NCBI GenBank assembly: GCA_946497265.1
Contig: CAMMKL010000031.1
Location: forward strand, 1 to 13,404
Source of the DNA: an uncultured Clostridia bacterium
Lineage (GTDB): Bacteria > Bacillota > Clostridia > Oscillospirales > Acutalibacteraceae
DNA length: 13,404 nt
Reading direction: 5' to 3'
Each line of letters starts with the position of its first letter. The first letter of the stretch is position 1. A program made the translations under genes and the position numbers. Of the stretch, positions 6,436-13,380 are shown in pieces. Below the pieces are notes generated by a model. That model worked only from the letters and a program-made list of their open reading frames with translations. It was not told the origin of the DNA and did not search any database.

Positions 6436-7329
6436 ATGGAATTTCTTTCTGAGTGGTTTAATATTATTTTGAATTCTGTTAAAAGCATACAGGCGAAAGA
6501 TATTTTGGATATCGCCATCATTGCTTTTTTAATTTATAATTTGATCAAGTTAATGCGGGAGACAAGAGCGGAACAACTGGTCAAGGGCCTTTTGTGGGTG
6601 GTCATCGCTTTTGCTTTGTCTGAGCTGTTTCATTTACAGATGCTCAGTACATTGCTGAAAAATTTCTTCCAATTCAGCGTGCTGGCGCTCTTGATCTTAT
6701 TTCAACCTGAACTACGACGTGCGTTGGAGCAGGTTGGCCGTAGCAACTTTGGCAAATACTGGTCGTTCGTATCCGGGGGGACTAAGGAAAGTGAAGAATA
6801 CTTGAAGAAGCAGAAATGCTGCATCAAAGCGGTTGTGGATGCTTCCGTAGCGCTTTCCAAGACAAAAACAGGAGCGCTGATGGTGATTGAGCGCCAGACA
6901 AAGCTGGGCGATATCATCGCTACCGGCACGGTCATCAACGCGCTCCCGTCCCCTCCGATCATTGGAAATATCTTTTTTAATAAAGCTCCTCTGCACGACG
7001 GCGCGATGATCATCCGGGAGGGGATGATCTATGCGGCGGGTTGTATTTTGCCGTTGACCAAAAACACCTCCATCAGCATCGATTTGGGGACAAGGCACCG
7101 TGCAGGCGTGGGAATCAGTGAAAATTCCGACGCCATTGTGGTGATTGTTTCGGAAGAAACGGGAACCATTTCGATGGCGGTAAACGGGGTGCTCACCCGG
7201 AACTATACCAGAGAGGCACTAATGGGAGCACTGGAAAGCGCCCTCCTTCCGCAGACGAACGAATCCGGCGGCCACAAACAGATTATGCCGCTGCGCAGGA
7301 AGGAGAAAAAACATGAAAGAAAAAAATAA
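6436..7329 (+). CDS. cdaA: Membrane diadenylate cyclase CdaA
   Basis: CdaA makes the second messenger c-di-AMP from two ATP; in Firmicutes this controls potassium, osmolyte and cell-wall balance. The 297-residue protein has about three N-terminal membrane helices (roughly residues 23-40, 49-66, 70-90) and a linker. The DisA_N cyclase domain (about 120-275) carries DGA at 188-190 (PLHDGAMII) and GTRHRAG at 218-224, both needed for catalysis. SEETGTIS at 239-246 also fits. The C-terminus is longer and very basic, ending in a lysine-rich tail. AGGAAGG upstream of ATG 6436 is the ribosome site. It overlaps the next gene, the YbbR protein, by 17 bases. The usual third partner glmM does not follow. 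Confidence 0.95.
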   Translation: MEFLSEWFNIILNSVKSIQAKDILDIAIIAFLIYNLIKLMRETRAEQLVKGLLWVVIAFALSELFHLQMLSTLLKNFFQFSVLALLILFQPELRRALEQVGRSNFGKYWSFVSGGTKESEEYLKKQKCCIKAVVDASVALSKTKTGALMVIERQTKLGDIIATGTVINALPSPPIIGNIFFNKAPLHDGAMIIREGMIYAAGCILPLTKNTSISIDLGTRHRAGVGISENSDAIVVIVSEETGTISMAVNGVLTRNYTREALMGALESALLPQTNESGGHKQIMPLRRKEKKHERKK

Positions 7330-8644
7330 AAAACGGGATCCGTTTAATAAATTGTTTTATAACAACCGGTTTATCATGATTTTCTCGGTGGTAGCGTCTA
7401 TTATTTTGTGGTTTGTGGTATCCTCTTCGCCGGATAATGAACAAACCATCCATATTGATAACGTTCCGGTAACGGTTAACCTTTCGGAATATGCGAAAAC
7501 GAACAATTTAAAGGTTTATGGACAAAGCGTGACGGCGGCTACGGTGACGGTTCGTGGAAGCGCTTTGGTATTGGCGGGGATCTCCAGCAACGATGTGACG
7601 GTTAATGTACAAAATGTGGATTCGGTCACTCAAGCCGGGCAATATACGCTGCCTTTGTATGCAACCAGACAAAGGGCAAGCCTGAGAACCAATTATGAGG
7701 TGGACTCCACCACCTCCCCGGCTTCTGTTACCTTTATGGTAGACAAGGAATTGGAAAAAACGTTTACGGTGGAGGATGGGACGACTTACAAGGTAGCCGA
7801 TAATTACTATGCTTCTTCGGCGAATTTCAGATGGCCGGATTCGGAAGAAAACCTGACCGAGATTACGCTGGTAGGCCCTGAATCGGAGATGAACCAAGTA
7901 AGCAAGGTAAGGGTGGTCTATGATTTTGGAGGGCCTTTGACAGAAACGCAGACTGCCACAACCAGGCTGGTGCTTTATGACGAAAACGACCAGGAGGTTA
8001 CCAGCAAATACATTACCAGAAGCGATACCGGAGAACTGGTCAGCGAACTGCAAGTGTCTGTGAATTTGGTGGTGCTGCCCAGAAAGGAACTGCCCTTGGC
8101 AGTGGAATTTGAAAATAAGCCTTCCGGTTTTACTATTTCCGAACGCGTTACCATTGAACCCAATACCTTATTGGTGGCCGGGACGCAAGAACAGCTCTCC
8201 GCCCTTGACCGTATTGAGCTGGACCCGATTGATTTTGCCACCTTGAATCAAGATACCACAACCGTGACGGTCCCCATTAATTTACAAGGGCTTGAAAACC
8301 TCAGCAATTATCGCGAGGCAGTTATCCATATTGATATGAGCGGCATGGCGAGCAAAACCGTAGAGGTACCGGTAGCAAACGTCCTCACATTTGCGAACCT
8401 TACCAGCGACAAGGAGGCAAGCTGCTTAACAGCAACCCTGCCGGTAACCATTGTGGGTCCGGAAGATCAGATTGAAGGAATTACAGAAGCCAATATTCAG
8501 GCTATGGTCGATCTCAGCGGCAGAGAGATTCTCACCGGCCATGCGGAAATGCCGGTAAACCTTAGCGTTACAGGGAATGCAAATTTTTGGATTTTCGGAA
8601 CCGATTATAAGGTCAATATTGAAATAAAAAACAAGGATGGATAA
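7313..8644 (+). CDS. cdaR: YbbR-domain protein, CdaA regulator
   Basis: A 443-residue protein with a basic N-terminus, one membrane helix at about residues 19-38, and the rest outside the membrane as repeated YbbR domains (about four, roughly 45-135, 140-250, 255-345 and 350-440). Repeats of V-x-V-x-L-x-G-x-x turns, such as VTVRGSALVL, LVGPESEM, LVAGTQEQL and IVGPEDQI, mark them. In Bacillus and relatives CdaR binds CdaA and changes its cyclase activity. The start ATG 7313 lies inside cdaA with AGGAAGGAG at 7297-7305, so translation is coupled. Its length is typical. A strong terminator follows 26 bases after the stop. Confidence 0.9.
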   Translation: MKEKNKKRDPFNKLFYNNRFIMIFSVVASIILWFVVSSSPDNEQTIHIDNVPVTVNLSEYAKTNNLKVYGQSVTAATVTVRGSALVLAGISSNDVTVNVQNVDSVTQAGQYTLPLYATRQRASLRTNYEVDSTTSPASVTFMVDKELEKTFTVEDGTTYKVADNYYASSANFRWPDSEENLTEITLVGPESEMNQVSKVRVVYDFGGPLTETQTATTRLVLYDENDQEVTSKYITRSDTGELVSELQVSVNLVVLPRKELPLAVEFENKPSGFTISERVTIEPNTLLVAGTQEQLSALDRIELDPIDFATLNQDTTTVTVPINLQGLENLSNYREAVIHIDMSGMASKTVEVPVANVLTFANLTSDKEASCLTATLPVTIVGPEDQIEGITEANIQAMVDLSGREILTGHAEMPVNLSVTGNANFWIFGTDYKVNIEIKNKDG

Positions 8645-8670
8645 AGGCCGCACAAATAGAAATAATAATA

Positions 8671-8712
8671 GCGGATCTGGGAATGTGTGCGACATCCCAG
8701 ATCCGCTTTTTT
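8671..8712 (+). terminator. Intrinsic terminator after cdaR
   Basis: GCGGATCTGGGA at 8671-8682 pairs fully with TCCCAGATCCGC at 8695-8706, around a 12-base loop, and is followed by six T residues. The A/T-rich stretch on the other side (AAATAGAAATAATAATA) may let it also stop the converging minus-strand gene. Confidence 0.9.
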
Positions 8713-8822
8713 GGTTTACAAAATTAAATGCGTTCCGTTTTTTGTCTTGCAGTTAAGCAAAAAAGGGACTATCCTGATTCGCGTGCATACAAACAGGAAC
8801 CTTTGCATACCCTTGTTTGATG

Positions 8823-9419
8823 CTATGGTTGCGTTCTTTGTTTCTTGTCGGCCAAAAGCTGTTCCTGATTGGGGCGGCTGTCGTCCATTAAAAAATCGGC
8901 CCATTCAAACGCAACAGAGGATACCAGCTTTTCGTATACCTGTAAACGTTCCATGTAATAAGCAATTTTTCCTTTGACCGCCGTTTCGCAGTTTTCCCAA
9001 CCAAGCGACCGGACAATTGCCGTCAATTCGTAAATCGGCAGGCCGATCGCGTGGGTTTCTACGTGAACGGTGGCGCAGGCTTGGCCCACCGCGTGGCATA
9101 GCGCAATATCGGCGGGATCGGCTAATTTTTTGGCAAGCGCGTGAACTTTCAGAAGTGCCCTTTTTGCTTCCGGCATTTTTATTTTCCCTTTCGCCCACTC
9201 TTTGCAGAGGAGGATTGCCTGTTCCGGTTCCTTGTGATCCGGATGGCGTTTGTTCAGTATCCTGGCGGGTTCCTCCGCGCAGGCCAATGCCCACATAACC
9301 AGTGTACGGTGCTTTTGCTGCCTTATGAGCTGTAACAACTCCTGCAAACTGGCGCTTTCCCTGGAAAACAGGATTTGATTTTTTCGGCGTATTTTTTGTT
9401 TTACATCTTCCAATTCCAT
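8823..9419 (-). CDS. Imm-5-like putative immunity protein
   Basis: A 198-residue, mostly helical soluble protein on the minus strand. It resembles the putative immunity proteins annotated as Imm-5-like, which are predicted to protect against polymorphic toxins. Recognisable pieces are HRTLVMWALACAE at residues 37-49, a following RHPDHKEPEQAI segment, an EWAKG-type turn, and GQACATVHVETHAIG at 112-126. There is no signal peptide or membrane helix. The ATG at 9419 is preceded on its own strand by AGAGGTAA, a good ribosome site. It stands alone, between a terminator and a promoter pointing the other way, with no toxin, secretion or mobile gene beside it. The family link is by remembered motif similarity, and direct function is unproven. 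Confidence 0.7.
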   Translation of the reverse strand: MELEDVKQKIRRKNQILFSRESASLQELLQLIRQQKHRTLVMWALACAEEPARILNKRHPDHKEPEQAILLCKEWAKGKIKMPEAKRALLKVHALAKKLADPADIALCHAVGQACATVHVETHAIGLPIYELTAIVRSLGWENCETAVKGKIAYYMERLQVYEKLVSSVAFEWADFLMDDSRPNQEQLLADKKQRTQP

Positions 9420-9451
9420 CGATTACCTCTGTATCATTGATTTTTATTCTT

Positions 9452-9460
9452 ATTTTACCA
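9452..9460 (-). promoter_or_regulatory. Possible extended -10 for the Imm-5-like gene
   Basis: Read on the minus strand, TGGTAAAAT (9460 to 9452) is an extended -10 of the form TGn-TAAAAT, about 33 bases before the start codon. No convincing -35 stands upstream, so the site is tentative. Confidence 0.35.
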
Positions 9461-9643
9461 GTATAAAAGAAAACGAAACGGCCGTCAACGTATCGCCTTT
9501 TTACCGTGTATATTGGAAAAATAGAAAGTTACGTAGGATGGAAAGAAGCGCTAGCAGACTATGCAGGACTCCGTCAGAGGAAGATAGAGCGATAAGCTTT
9601 GTGGTATTAACCAAAAATGAACCAAAACCGCCAGCGAAAGCCG
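9461..9643. other. Intergenic gap, weak secondary structure only
   Basis: Between the Imm-5-like gene and the nfeD promoter I see no gene I can support. Nested short complementary blocks occur (CGCT 9549 with AGCG 9588, CTAT 9559 with ATAG 9584, CTC 9569 with GAG 9577). A small dyad TGGT-ATTA-ACCA lies at 9602-9613. A 38-codon frame from ATG 9538 has no spaced ribosome site. Confidence 0.3.
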
Positions 9644-9672
9644 TTGTGTTATAAAATAGAATATGCTATGAT
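9644..9672 (+). promoter_or_regulatory. Promoter of the NfeD-SPFH pair
   Basis: TTGTGT at 9644-9649 and TATGAT at 9667-9672 are spaced by 17 bases. TGC directly before the -10 gives an extended -10. The predicted start of transcription is near 9679, some 25 bases before the start codon. Confidence 0.65.
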
Positions 9673-9705
9673 AAAACCAAACTTTTAGAAGGAGGTGTTT
9701 TGATC

Positions 9706-10146
9706 ATGGAAGCGTTTATGCCGTATATTTGGCTGGGCGTTATCATCCTGATGGCAGTGTTGGAAGCGGTGACTACGCAGCTGGTGTCTATTTGGTTTGT
9801 CATCGGCGGTGTGGTAGCGTTGATATGCAGCGTATGCGGCGTGTCCATCCCCGCGCAGTTGATTCTGTTTTTTGCGGTAACGGCCATCACTCTGTTGATT
9901 ACGCGCCCGCTAGTGAAAAAGGCCCTGTTGGTAAAAAAAGTAGATACCAACGCAGGCCGCTACATTGGTATGACCGGGTTTGTGACCCAGAAGGTTGACA
10001 ATCAGGCGGGGGAAGGGCAGGTCAACGTCTCCGGCAGTATCTGGACCGCCCGCTCCGCAGAAGGGAGTATCCTGACGGAAGGGACGAATGTGAAGGTGGA
10101 AGCAATTGAGGGAGTCAAACTCATTGTACGCGCTATCCAAACCTAA
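9706..10146 (+). CDS. NfeD-like membrane protein
   Basis: A 146-residue protein with three hydrophobic helices (about residues 6-24, 27-44 and 48-66), then a linker and a C-terminal OB-fold-like NfeD domain (about 88-144). The domain shows the usual layout: IGMTGFVTQKV, a VNVSGSIWTARS strand, and G-x-x-V-K-V-E-A-I-E-G near the end. This is the short form without the N-terminal serine protease. ATG 9706 is chosen because GGAGGTG at 9691-9697 is 8 bases before it; TTG 9700 would be too close. The family is typically encoded next to SPFH proteins, as here (31 bases downstream), and the two are thought to form a membrane microdomain complex. Confidence 0.85.
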   Translation: MEAFMPYIWLGVIILMAVLEAVTTQLVSIWFVIGGVVALICSVCGVSIPAQLILFFAVTAITLLITRPLVKKALLVKKVDTNAGRYIGMTGFVTQKVDNQAGEGQVNVSGSIWTARSAEGSILTEGTNVKVEAIEGVKLIVRAIQT

Positions 10147-10177
10147 AATTTGAGACAAAAGAAGAGGAGGGCTAATA

Positions 10178-11080
10178 ATGCCGTCAGCATTGTATATCAT
10201 TCTTGCTCTGATCGCAATCGTGATCATTATTTTAATTTGTAACATCAAGGTTGTCCCACAAGCACATGCTTTTGTCATGGAGCGTCTGGGCGCCTACAAC
10301 ACTACCTGGGGTACCGGCCTGCATGTGAAAATCCCATTTATGGACCGTATCGCCAAAAAGGTTTCCTTAAAAGAGCAGGTGGTGGATTTCCCACCCCAGC
10401 CGGTTATCACAAAGGATAACGTTACCATGCAGATTGATACGGTCGTCTATTTTCAGGTCACCGATCCCAAACTGTATACCTATGGCGTGGAACGCCCGAT
10501 TTCCGCTATCGAGAATCTGACGGCCACCACCCTGCGCAACATCATTGGTGAACTGGAACTCGACCATACCTTGACATCCCGCGACGTGATCAATACAAAA
10601 ATCCGTACGATCCTGGACGAAGCTACGGATGCCTGGGGCATCAAAGTAAACCGCGTAGAACTTAAGAATATCCTGCCGCCCAGAGAGATTCAGGATGCGA
10701 TGGAGAAACAGATGAAGGCCGAACGCGAACGCCGCGCCAAAATTTTGGACGCGGCGGGTGAAAAGCGCAGCGAAATCCTGGTGGCGGGAGGCCATAAAGA
10801 AGCTGCGATCCTAAAGGCGGATGCGGTAAAAGAAACCAAGATCCGAGAAGCACAGGGTGAGGCGGAAGCGATTATCTCTGTGCAAAAGGCGTATGCGGAC
10901 AGCTTGCGGATGCTGAATGAAGCCGATCCCACTGACCGCGTTATCGCCCTGAAAAGCCTGGAGGCCTTTGAAAAGGCGGCCGACGGTAAAGCCACCAAGA
11001 TTATCGTACCTTCTGAAATTCAGTCGTTGGCTGGTTTGGCTGTCTCTGCTAAGGAATTATTTTCCGACGGAGCAAAGTAA
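10178..11080 (+). CDS. SPFH/stomatin-like membrane protein (QmcA type)
   Basis: A 300-residue slipin/stomatin homologue. One N-terminal membrane helix (about residues 5-23) is followed by the SPFH (band 7) domain (about 24-185) containing VVPQAHAFVMERLGAY, GLHVKIPFMD and VDFPPQPVITKDN. A long charged, alanine-rich coiled coil (about 170-245, with RERRAKILDAAGEKRSEIL) leads to a conserved C-terminal IIVPSEIQSLAGL segment. Such proteins form large membrane rings that organise microdomains and often control proteases. GAGGAGG is the ribosome site, about 8 bases before ATG 10178. It shares the promoter of the NfeD gene. No obvious terminator lies directly after its stop. Confidence 0.93.
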   Translation: MPSALYIILALIAIVIIILICNIKVVPQAHAFVMERLGAYNTTWGTGLHVKIPFMDRIAKKVSLKEQVVDFPPQPVITKDNVTMQIDTVVYFQVTDPKLYTYGVERPISAIENLTATTLRNIIGELELDHTLTSRDVINTKIRTILDEATDAWGIKVNRVELKNILPPREIQDAMEKQMKAERERRAKILDAAGEKRSEILVAGGHKEAAILKADAVKETKIREAQGEAEAIISVQKAYADSLRMLNEADPTDRVIALKSLEAFEKAADGKATKIIVPSEIQSLAGLAVSAKELFSDGAK

Positions 11081-11158
11081 GAGCGGTAAATACAAGTCAC
11101 ATTATACAAAATAACCCGTTTTTTGCTCTCTTCCTCGCTTCATAAATACAAAATTCAT

Positions 11159-11172
11159 GGGAGAGATCTCCC
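11159..11172. repeat. Short dyad upstream of the 11178 promoter
   Basis: GGGAGA and TCTCCC flank a GA centre, giving a 14-bp near-palindrome that ends 5 bases before the -35 element. It could be an operator half of a control region, or simply chance. Confidence 0.3.
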
Positions 11173-11177
11173 GATAC

Positions 11178-11206
11178 TTGCATTTAATTGTAGAATGCAA
11201 TAGAAT
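11178..11206 (+). promoter_or_regulatory. Promoter with built-in dyad, upstream of a small transcription unit
   Basis: TTGCAT at 11178-11183 and TAGAAT at 11201-11206 are exactly 17 bases apart. TTGCATT (11178-11184) and AATGCAA (11194-11200) are perfect reverse complements with 9 bases between, so the -35 and the rest of the spacer form a dyad that a repressor could cover. The predicted start of transcription is near 11213. The nearest downstream gene is purE, but a terminator stands between them. Confidence 0.65.
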
Positions 11207-11238
11207 GAAGGTAGTATTCTTTTCGGGGGGAGTGGAAC

Positions 11239-11319
11239 ATGGCGCTGTCTTCTCTTAAGACGTATGGGAGTATCTTTTTTCGTCTTCTAGGGGAAGGTGC
11301 GTACATGTGGGACAAATAA
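11239..11319 (+). CDS. Possible 26-residue small protein inside the RNA
   Basis: ATG at 11239 opens a 26-codon frame (MALSSLKTYGSIFFRLLGEG, then AYMWDK) ending in TAA at 11317-11319, just 10 bases before the terminator stem. GGGGGGAG at 11225-11232 is an SD-like purine run at workable distance. Promoter, frame and terminator fit together as a mini-gene. Against it, the start codon lies in the lower stem of the rod structure and the frame could be chance at this length. No family is recognised. Confidence 0.2.
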   Translation: MALSSLKTYGSIFFRLLGEGAYMWDK

Positions 11320-11329
11320 ACAAATGACA

Positions 11330-11365
11330 CAGGCTGTGGTGGAAATTGCCACAGCCTGCCTTTTT
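11330..11365 (+). terminator. Intrinsic terminator upstream of purE
   Basis: CAGGCTGTGG at 11330-11339 pairs perfectly with CCACAGCCTG at 11349-11358 around a 9-base loop, followed by CC and five T residues. It stands 46 bases before the purE start codon. No upstream segment complementary to either arm, which would act as antiterminator, was found. Confidence 0.85.
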
Positions 11366-11411
11366 GTTTTCCCTGCAAAAGATGGATCATTTCAGATAGG
11401 AGCAATGAAGC

Positions 11412-11918
11412 ATGAGCAATTCAAAAAAGGTAGCGGTTATTATGGGAAGCGACAGCGATTTTCCCATCGTATCCGGCGCGGTAAAAACGCTGAAGTCTCT
11501 GGAAATTCCAGTAGAAGTCCATGTGATGTCCGCCCACCGCACGCCGAAAGCGGCTGCTGAGTTTTCGGCCACCGCCAGGGAAAACGGCTTTGGCGTTATC
11601 ATCGCGGCGGCGGGAAAAGCGGCCCATTTGGCGGGTGTTTTGGCGGCGCATACCACACTGCCGGTGATTGGCATCCCGATTAAGTCTTCTACGCTGGACG
11701 GCCTGGACGCCCTGCTTGCTACGGTGCAGATGCCCAAAGGCATTCCGGTGGCGACGGTGGCCATTGACGGCGCGGACAACGCCGCCCTGTTAGCGGCTCA
11801 GATGCTTTCGCTCTCGGATGAAAAAGTAGCGGAAAAATTGCTGGCTCTTAAGAAGGATATGGCCGACGGCGTAGCCAAAAAGGACTTAGCCCTTCAGGAA
11901 GCGGTAAACGCCCTGTAA
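11412..11918 (+). CDS. purE: 5-(carboxyamino)imidazole ribonucleotide mutase, PurE
   Basis: PurE catalyses the carboxylation step to CAIR in purine synthesis. The 168-residue length and motifs fit class I: GSDSD at residues 12-16, SAHRTP at 40-45 with the catalytic His42, and AAAGKAAHLAG at 65-75, where many bacteria have AGAGGAAHLPG. VIGIPI and KSSTLDGLDAL follow as expected. A class I enzyme needs N5-CAIR from PurK, which is not in the window. The start is ATG 11412 with AGGAG at 11398-11402; the ATG at 11405 is in another frame. It has no evident promoter between the terminator and the start, so expression may depend on read-through from the 11178 promoter or from further upstream. It precedes purF by 43 bases. 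Confidence 0.95.
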   Translation: MSNSKKVAVIMGSDSDFPIVSGAVKTLKSLEIPVEVHVMSAHRTPKAAAEFSATARENGFGVIIAAAGKAAHLAGVLAAHTTLPVIGIPIKSSTLDGLDALLATVQMPKGIPVATVAIDGADNAALLAAQMLSLSDEKVAEKLLALKKDMADGVAKKDLALQEAVNAL

Positions 11919-11961
11919 ATAGGAAAGCCCATGGATTGAAACGAATAGGGAGGAATGGTTT

Positions 11962-13380
11962 ATGTATGAAAAGCCCCATGAGGAATGCGGTCTGTTCGGT
12001 GTGTATGACCCGCACGGCCAGGCGGTAGCCGATGAAGCTTATCTGGCTTTGTATGCATTGCAGCACAGAGGGCAGGAAAGCGCCGGGATTGCGGTGAACG
12101 ACGGAGGTGTGATCCGTTTTCACAAGGATGTCGGCCTGGTTCCTGAAGTATTCAACGAGAAAAACCTGCGGGATCTAGGGGAAGGGCAGATTGCGGTAGC
12201 CCATACGCGCTATTCACCGGGCAATAAGCAGGAGCGCGCTGCCGCCCAGCCACTGGTTATGCGCTATGTCAAAGGGACCATTGCCATTGGGCACAACGGC
12301 GCCATCTCTAACGCCGGCGAGCTCAGGGAGGAACTGGAACAGGGCGGCGCCATCTTCCAATCCAATTGCGATGCGGAAATCATTGCTTATATGATTGCCC
12401 GCGCCCGCTTAACCTCCGGTTCGGTTGAAAAAGCTGTTCAGATGATGATGGAAAAGGTTAAGGGCGCATATTCCTTAGTTTTGATGTCTCCCCGCAAGCT
12501 GCTCGGCGTACGCGACCCGCACGGCTTCCGCCCGCTTTCCATCGGCAAGTTGGGCGACAGCTATATGCTGGCTTCCGAAACCTGTGCGTTCGACAGCCTG
12601 GGCGCGGAGTTTGTGCGCGACGTGGAACCCGGCGAGGTAGTAGTCATTGATAAGGACGGCCTGCACAGCCACAAGGAAATGTGCGGCGGCAAAACCTCTA
12701 TGTGTATCTTTGAATATGTTTATTTTGCGCGTCCTGATTCCGTGGTGGAGGGCGTGAGCGTCCATGTAGCCCGCCAGCGCGCCGGCATGATTCTGGCTAA
12801 GGAACATCCGGTGGAGGCGGATATGGTATGCGGAGTCCCCGATTCCGGCTTGGACGCGGCGCTTGGCTACGCACAGGAATCCGGTATTCCCTATGGAATC
12901 GGCTTGATCAAGAACAAATACATCGGTCGTACGTTCATCGAGGATACCCAGAAAAAGCGTGAGCGTGCGGTGCGCATTAAGCTCAATGCCCTATCCGCGG
13001 CGGTAAAGGGGAAACGGATTGTCCTGGTGGACGACTCGATTGTGCGCGGCACGACCAGCGCCCATATCATTCAGATGCTGCGGGAAGCCGGGGCCAAAGA
13101 GGTGCACTTCCGGATTTCTTCCCCGCCGTTTTTGCATCCCTGCTATTTCGGAACCGACATCAGTTCCCGCAAGCATTTGATTGCCTGCCGGATGTCGCTG
13201 GATGAAATCTGTAAGGAAATCGGCGCGGATACCTTGGGCTATTTGAGCATTGAAGGCATCCATGCCATCGCCAAGGAAGCGAGAATTGATTTTTGCGATG
13301 CATGTTTTACCGGAAATTATCCCATTGAAGTACCGGATGAAATGCCGGTGGACAAGTTTGCCAATAAAATTACCGGTTAA
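11962..13380 (+). CDS. purF: Amidophosphoribosyltransferase, PurF
   Basis: PurF transfers the amide of glutamine to PRPP, the first committed step of purine synthesis. The 472 residues begin with a short propeptide (MYEKPHEE) whose removal would expose the catalytic Cys9 in CGLFGVY. The N-terminal half is the glutamine amidotransferase domain (HTRYSPG at 81-87, GHNGAISN at 110-117, SNCDAE at 134-139). The C-terminal half is the phosphoribosyltransferase domain with the PRPP loop VLVDDSIVRGTTS at 354-366. Cys248, Cys394, Cys445 and Cys448 (CDAC) match the four [4Fe-4S] ligands of the Bacillus-type enzyme, which makes it oxygen-sensitive. AGGGAGG at 11947-11953 is the ribosome site. A GTGGAG at the right edge suggests another operon gene follows. 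Confidence 0.97.
   Translation: MYEKPHEECGLFGVYDPHGQAVADEAYLALYALQHRGQESAGIAVNDGGVIRFHKDVGLVPEVFNEKNLRDLGEGQIAVAHTRYSPGNKQERAAAQPLVMRYVKGTIAIGHNGAISNAGELREELEQGGAIFQSNCDAEIIAYMIARARLTSGSVEKAVQMMMEKVKGAYSLVLMSPRKLLGVRDPHGFRPLSIGKLGDSYMLASETCAFDSLGAEFVRDVEPGEVVVIDKDGLHSHKEMCGGKTSMCIFEYVYFARPDSVVEGVSVHVARQRAGMILAKEHPVEADMVCGVPDSGLDAALGYAQESGIPYGIGLIKNKYIGRTFIEDTQKKRERAVRIKLNALSAAVKGKRIVLVDDSIVRGTTSAHIIQMLREAGAKEVHFRISSPPFLHPCYFGTDISSRKHLIACRMSLDEICKEIGADTLGYLSIEGIHAIAKEARIDFCDACFTGNYPIEVPDEMPVDKFANKITG

Larger units (their letters stand above)
11213..11365 (+). ncRNA. Candidate structured small RNA or purE leader
   Basis: This stretch has its own promoter and ends in an intrinsic terminator. 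Bases 11237-11308 fold on paper into a long bulged rod of 23 pairs: 11237-11241 with 11304-11308, 11242-11245 with 11297-11300, 11249-11256 with 11289-11296, and 11257-11262 with 11281-11286. Three of the pairs are G-U, and the end loop is about 18 bases. An alternative hairpin (GTCTT 11247-11251 with AAGAC 11257-11261) would compete with the inner stem. A single-stranded A-rich linker (11309-11329) leads to the terminator. I find no purine, PRPP/ykkC or T-box core. Possibilities are a stand-alone regulatory RNA (6S-like cannot be excluded), a leader that attenuates purEF, or an mRNA for the 26-codon ORF inside it. Confidence 0.45.

Noticed and set aside
8791..8819. AAACA/TGTTT inverted blocks as terminator of the minus-strand gene
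   Set aside because: Only five contiguous pairs, a bulged extension and no convincing U-tract; the cdaR terminator may act in both directions instead.
8687..8977. 96-codon plus-strand frame after the cdaR terminator
   Set aside because: It starts within the terminator, has no ribosome site, and its second half is antisense to the Imm-5-like gene.
9538..9654. 38-codon frame upstream of the NfeD gene
   Set aside because: GTAGG directly abuts the ATG with no spacing, no good promoter is placed for it, and it runs over the -35 of the nfeD promoter.
11081..11130. Terminator after the SPFH gene at the T-run near 11120
   Set aside because: Only a 4-bp GAGC/GCTC pairing with a very long loop surrounds it; no stem stands directly before the T-run.
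11081..11411. Known purine, PRPP/ykkC or T-box riboswitch upstream of purE
   Set aside because: I looked for their conserved cores and did not find them. CTAGGG at 11287-11292 recalls ykkC but the rest of the motif is missing.
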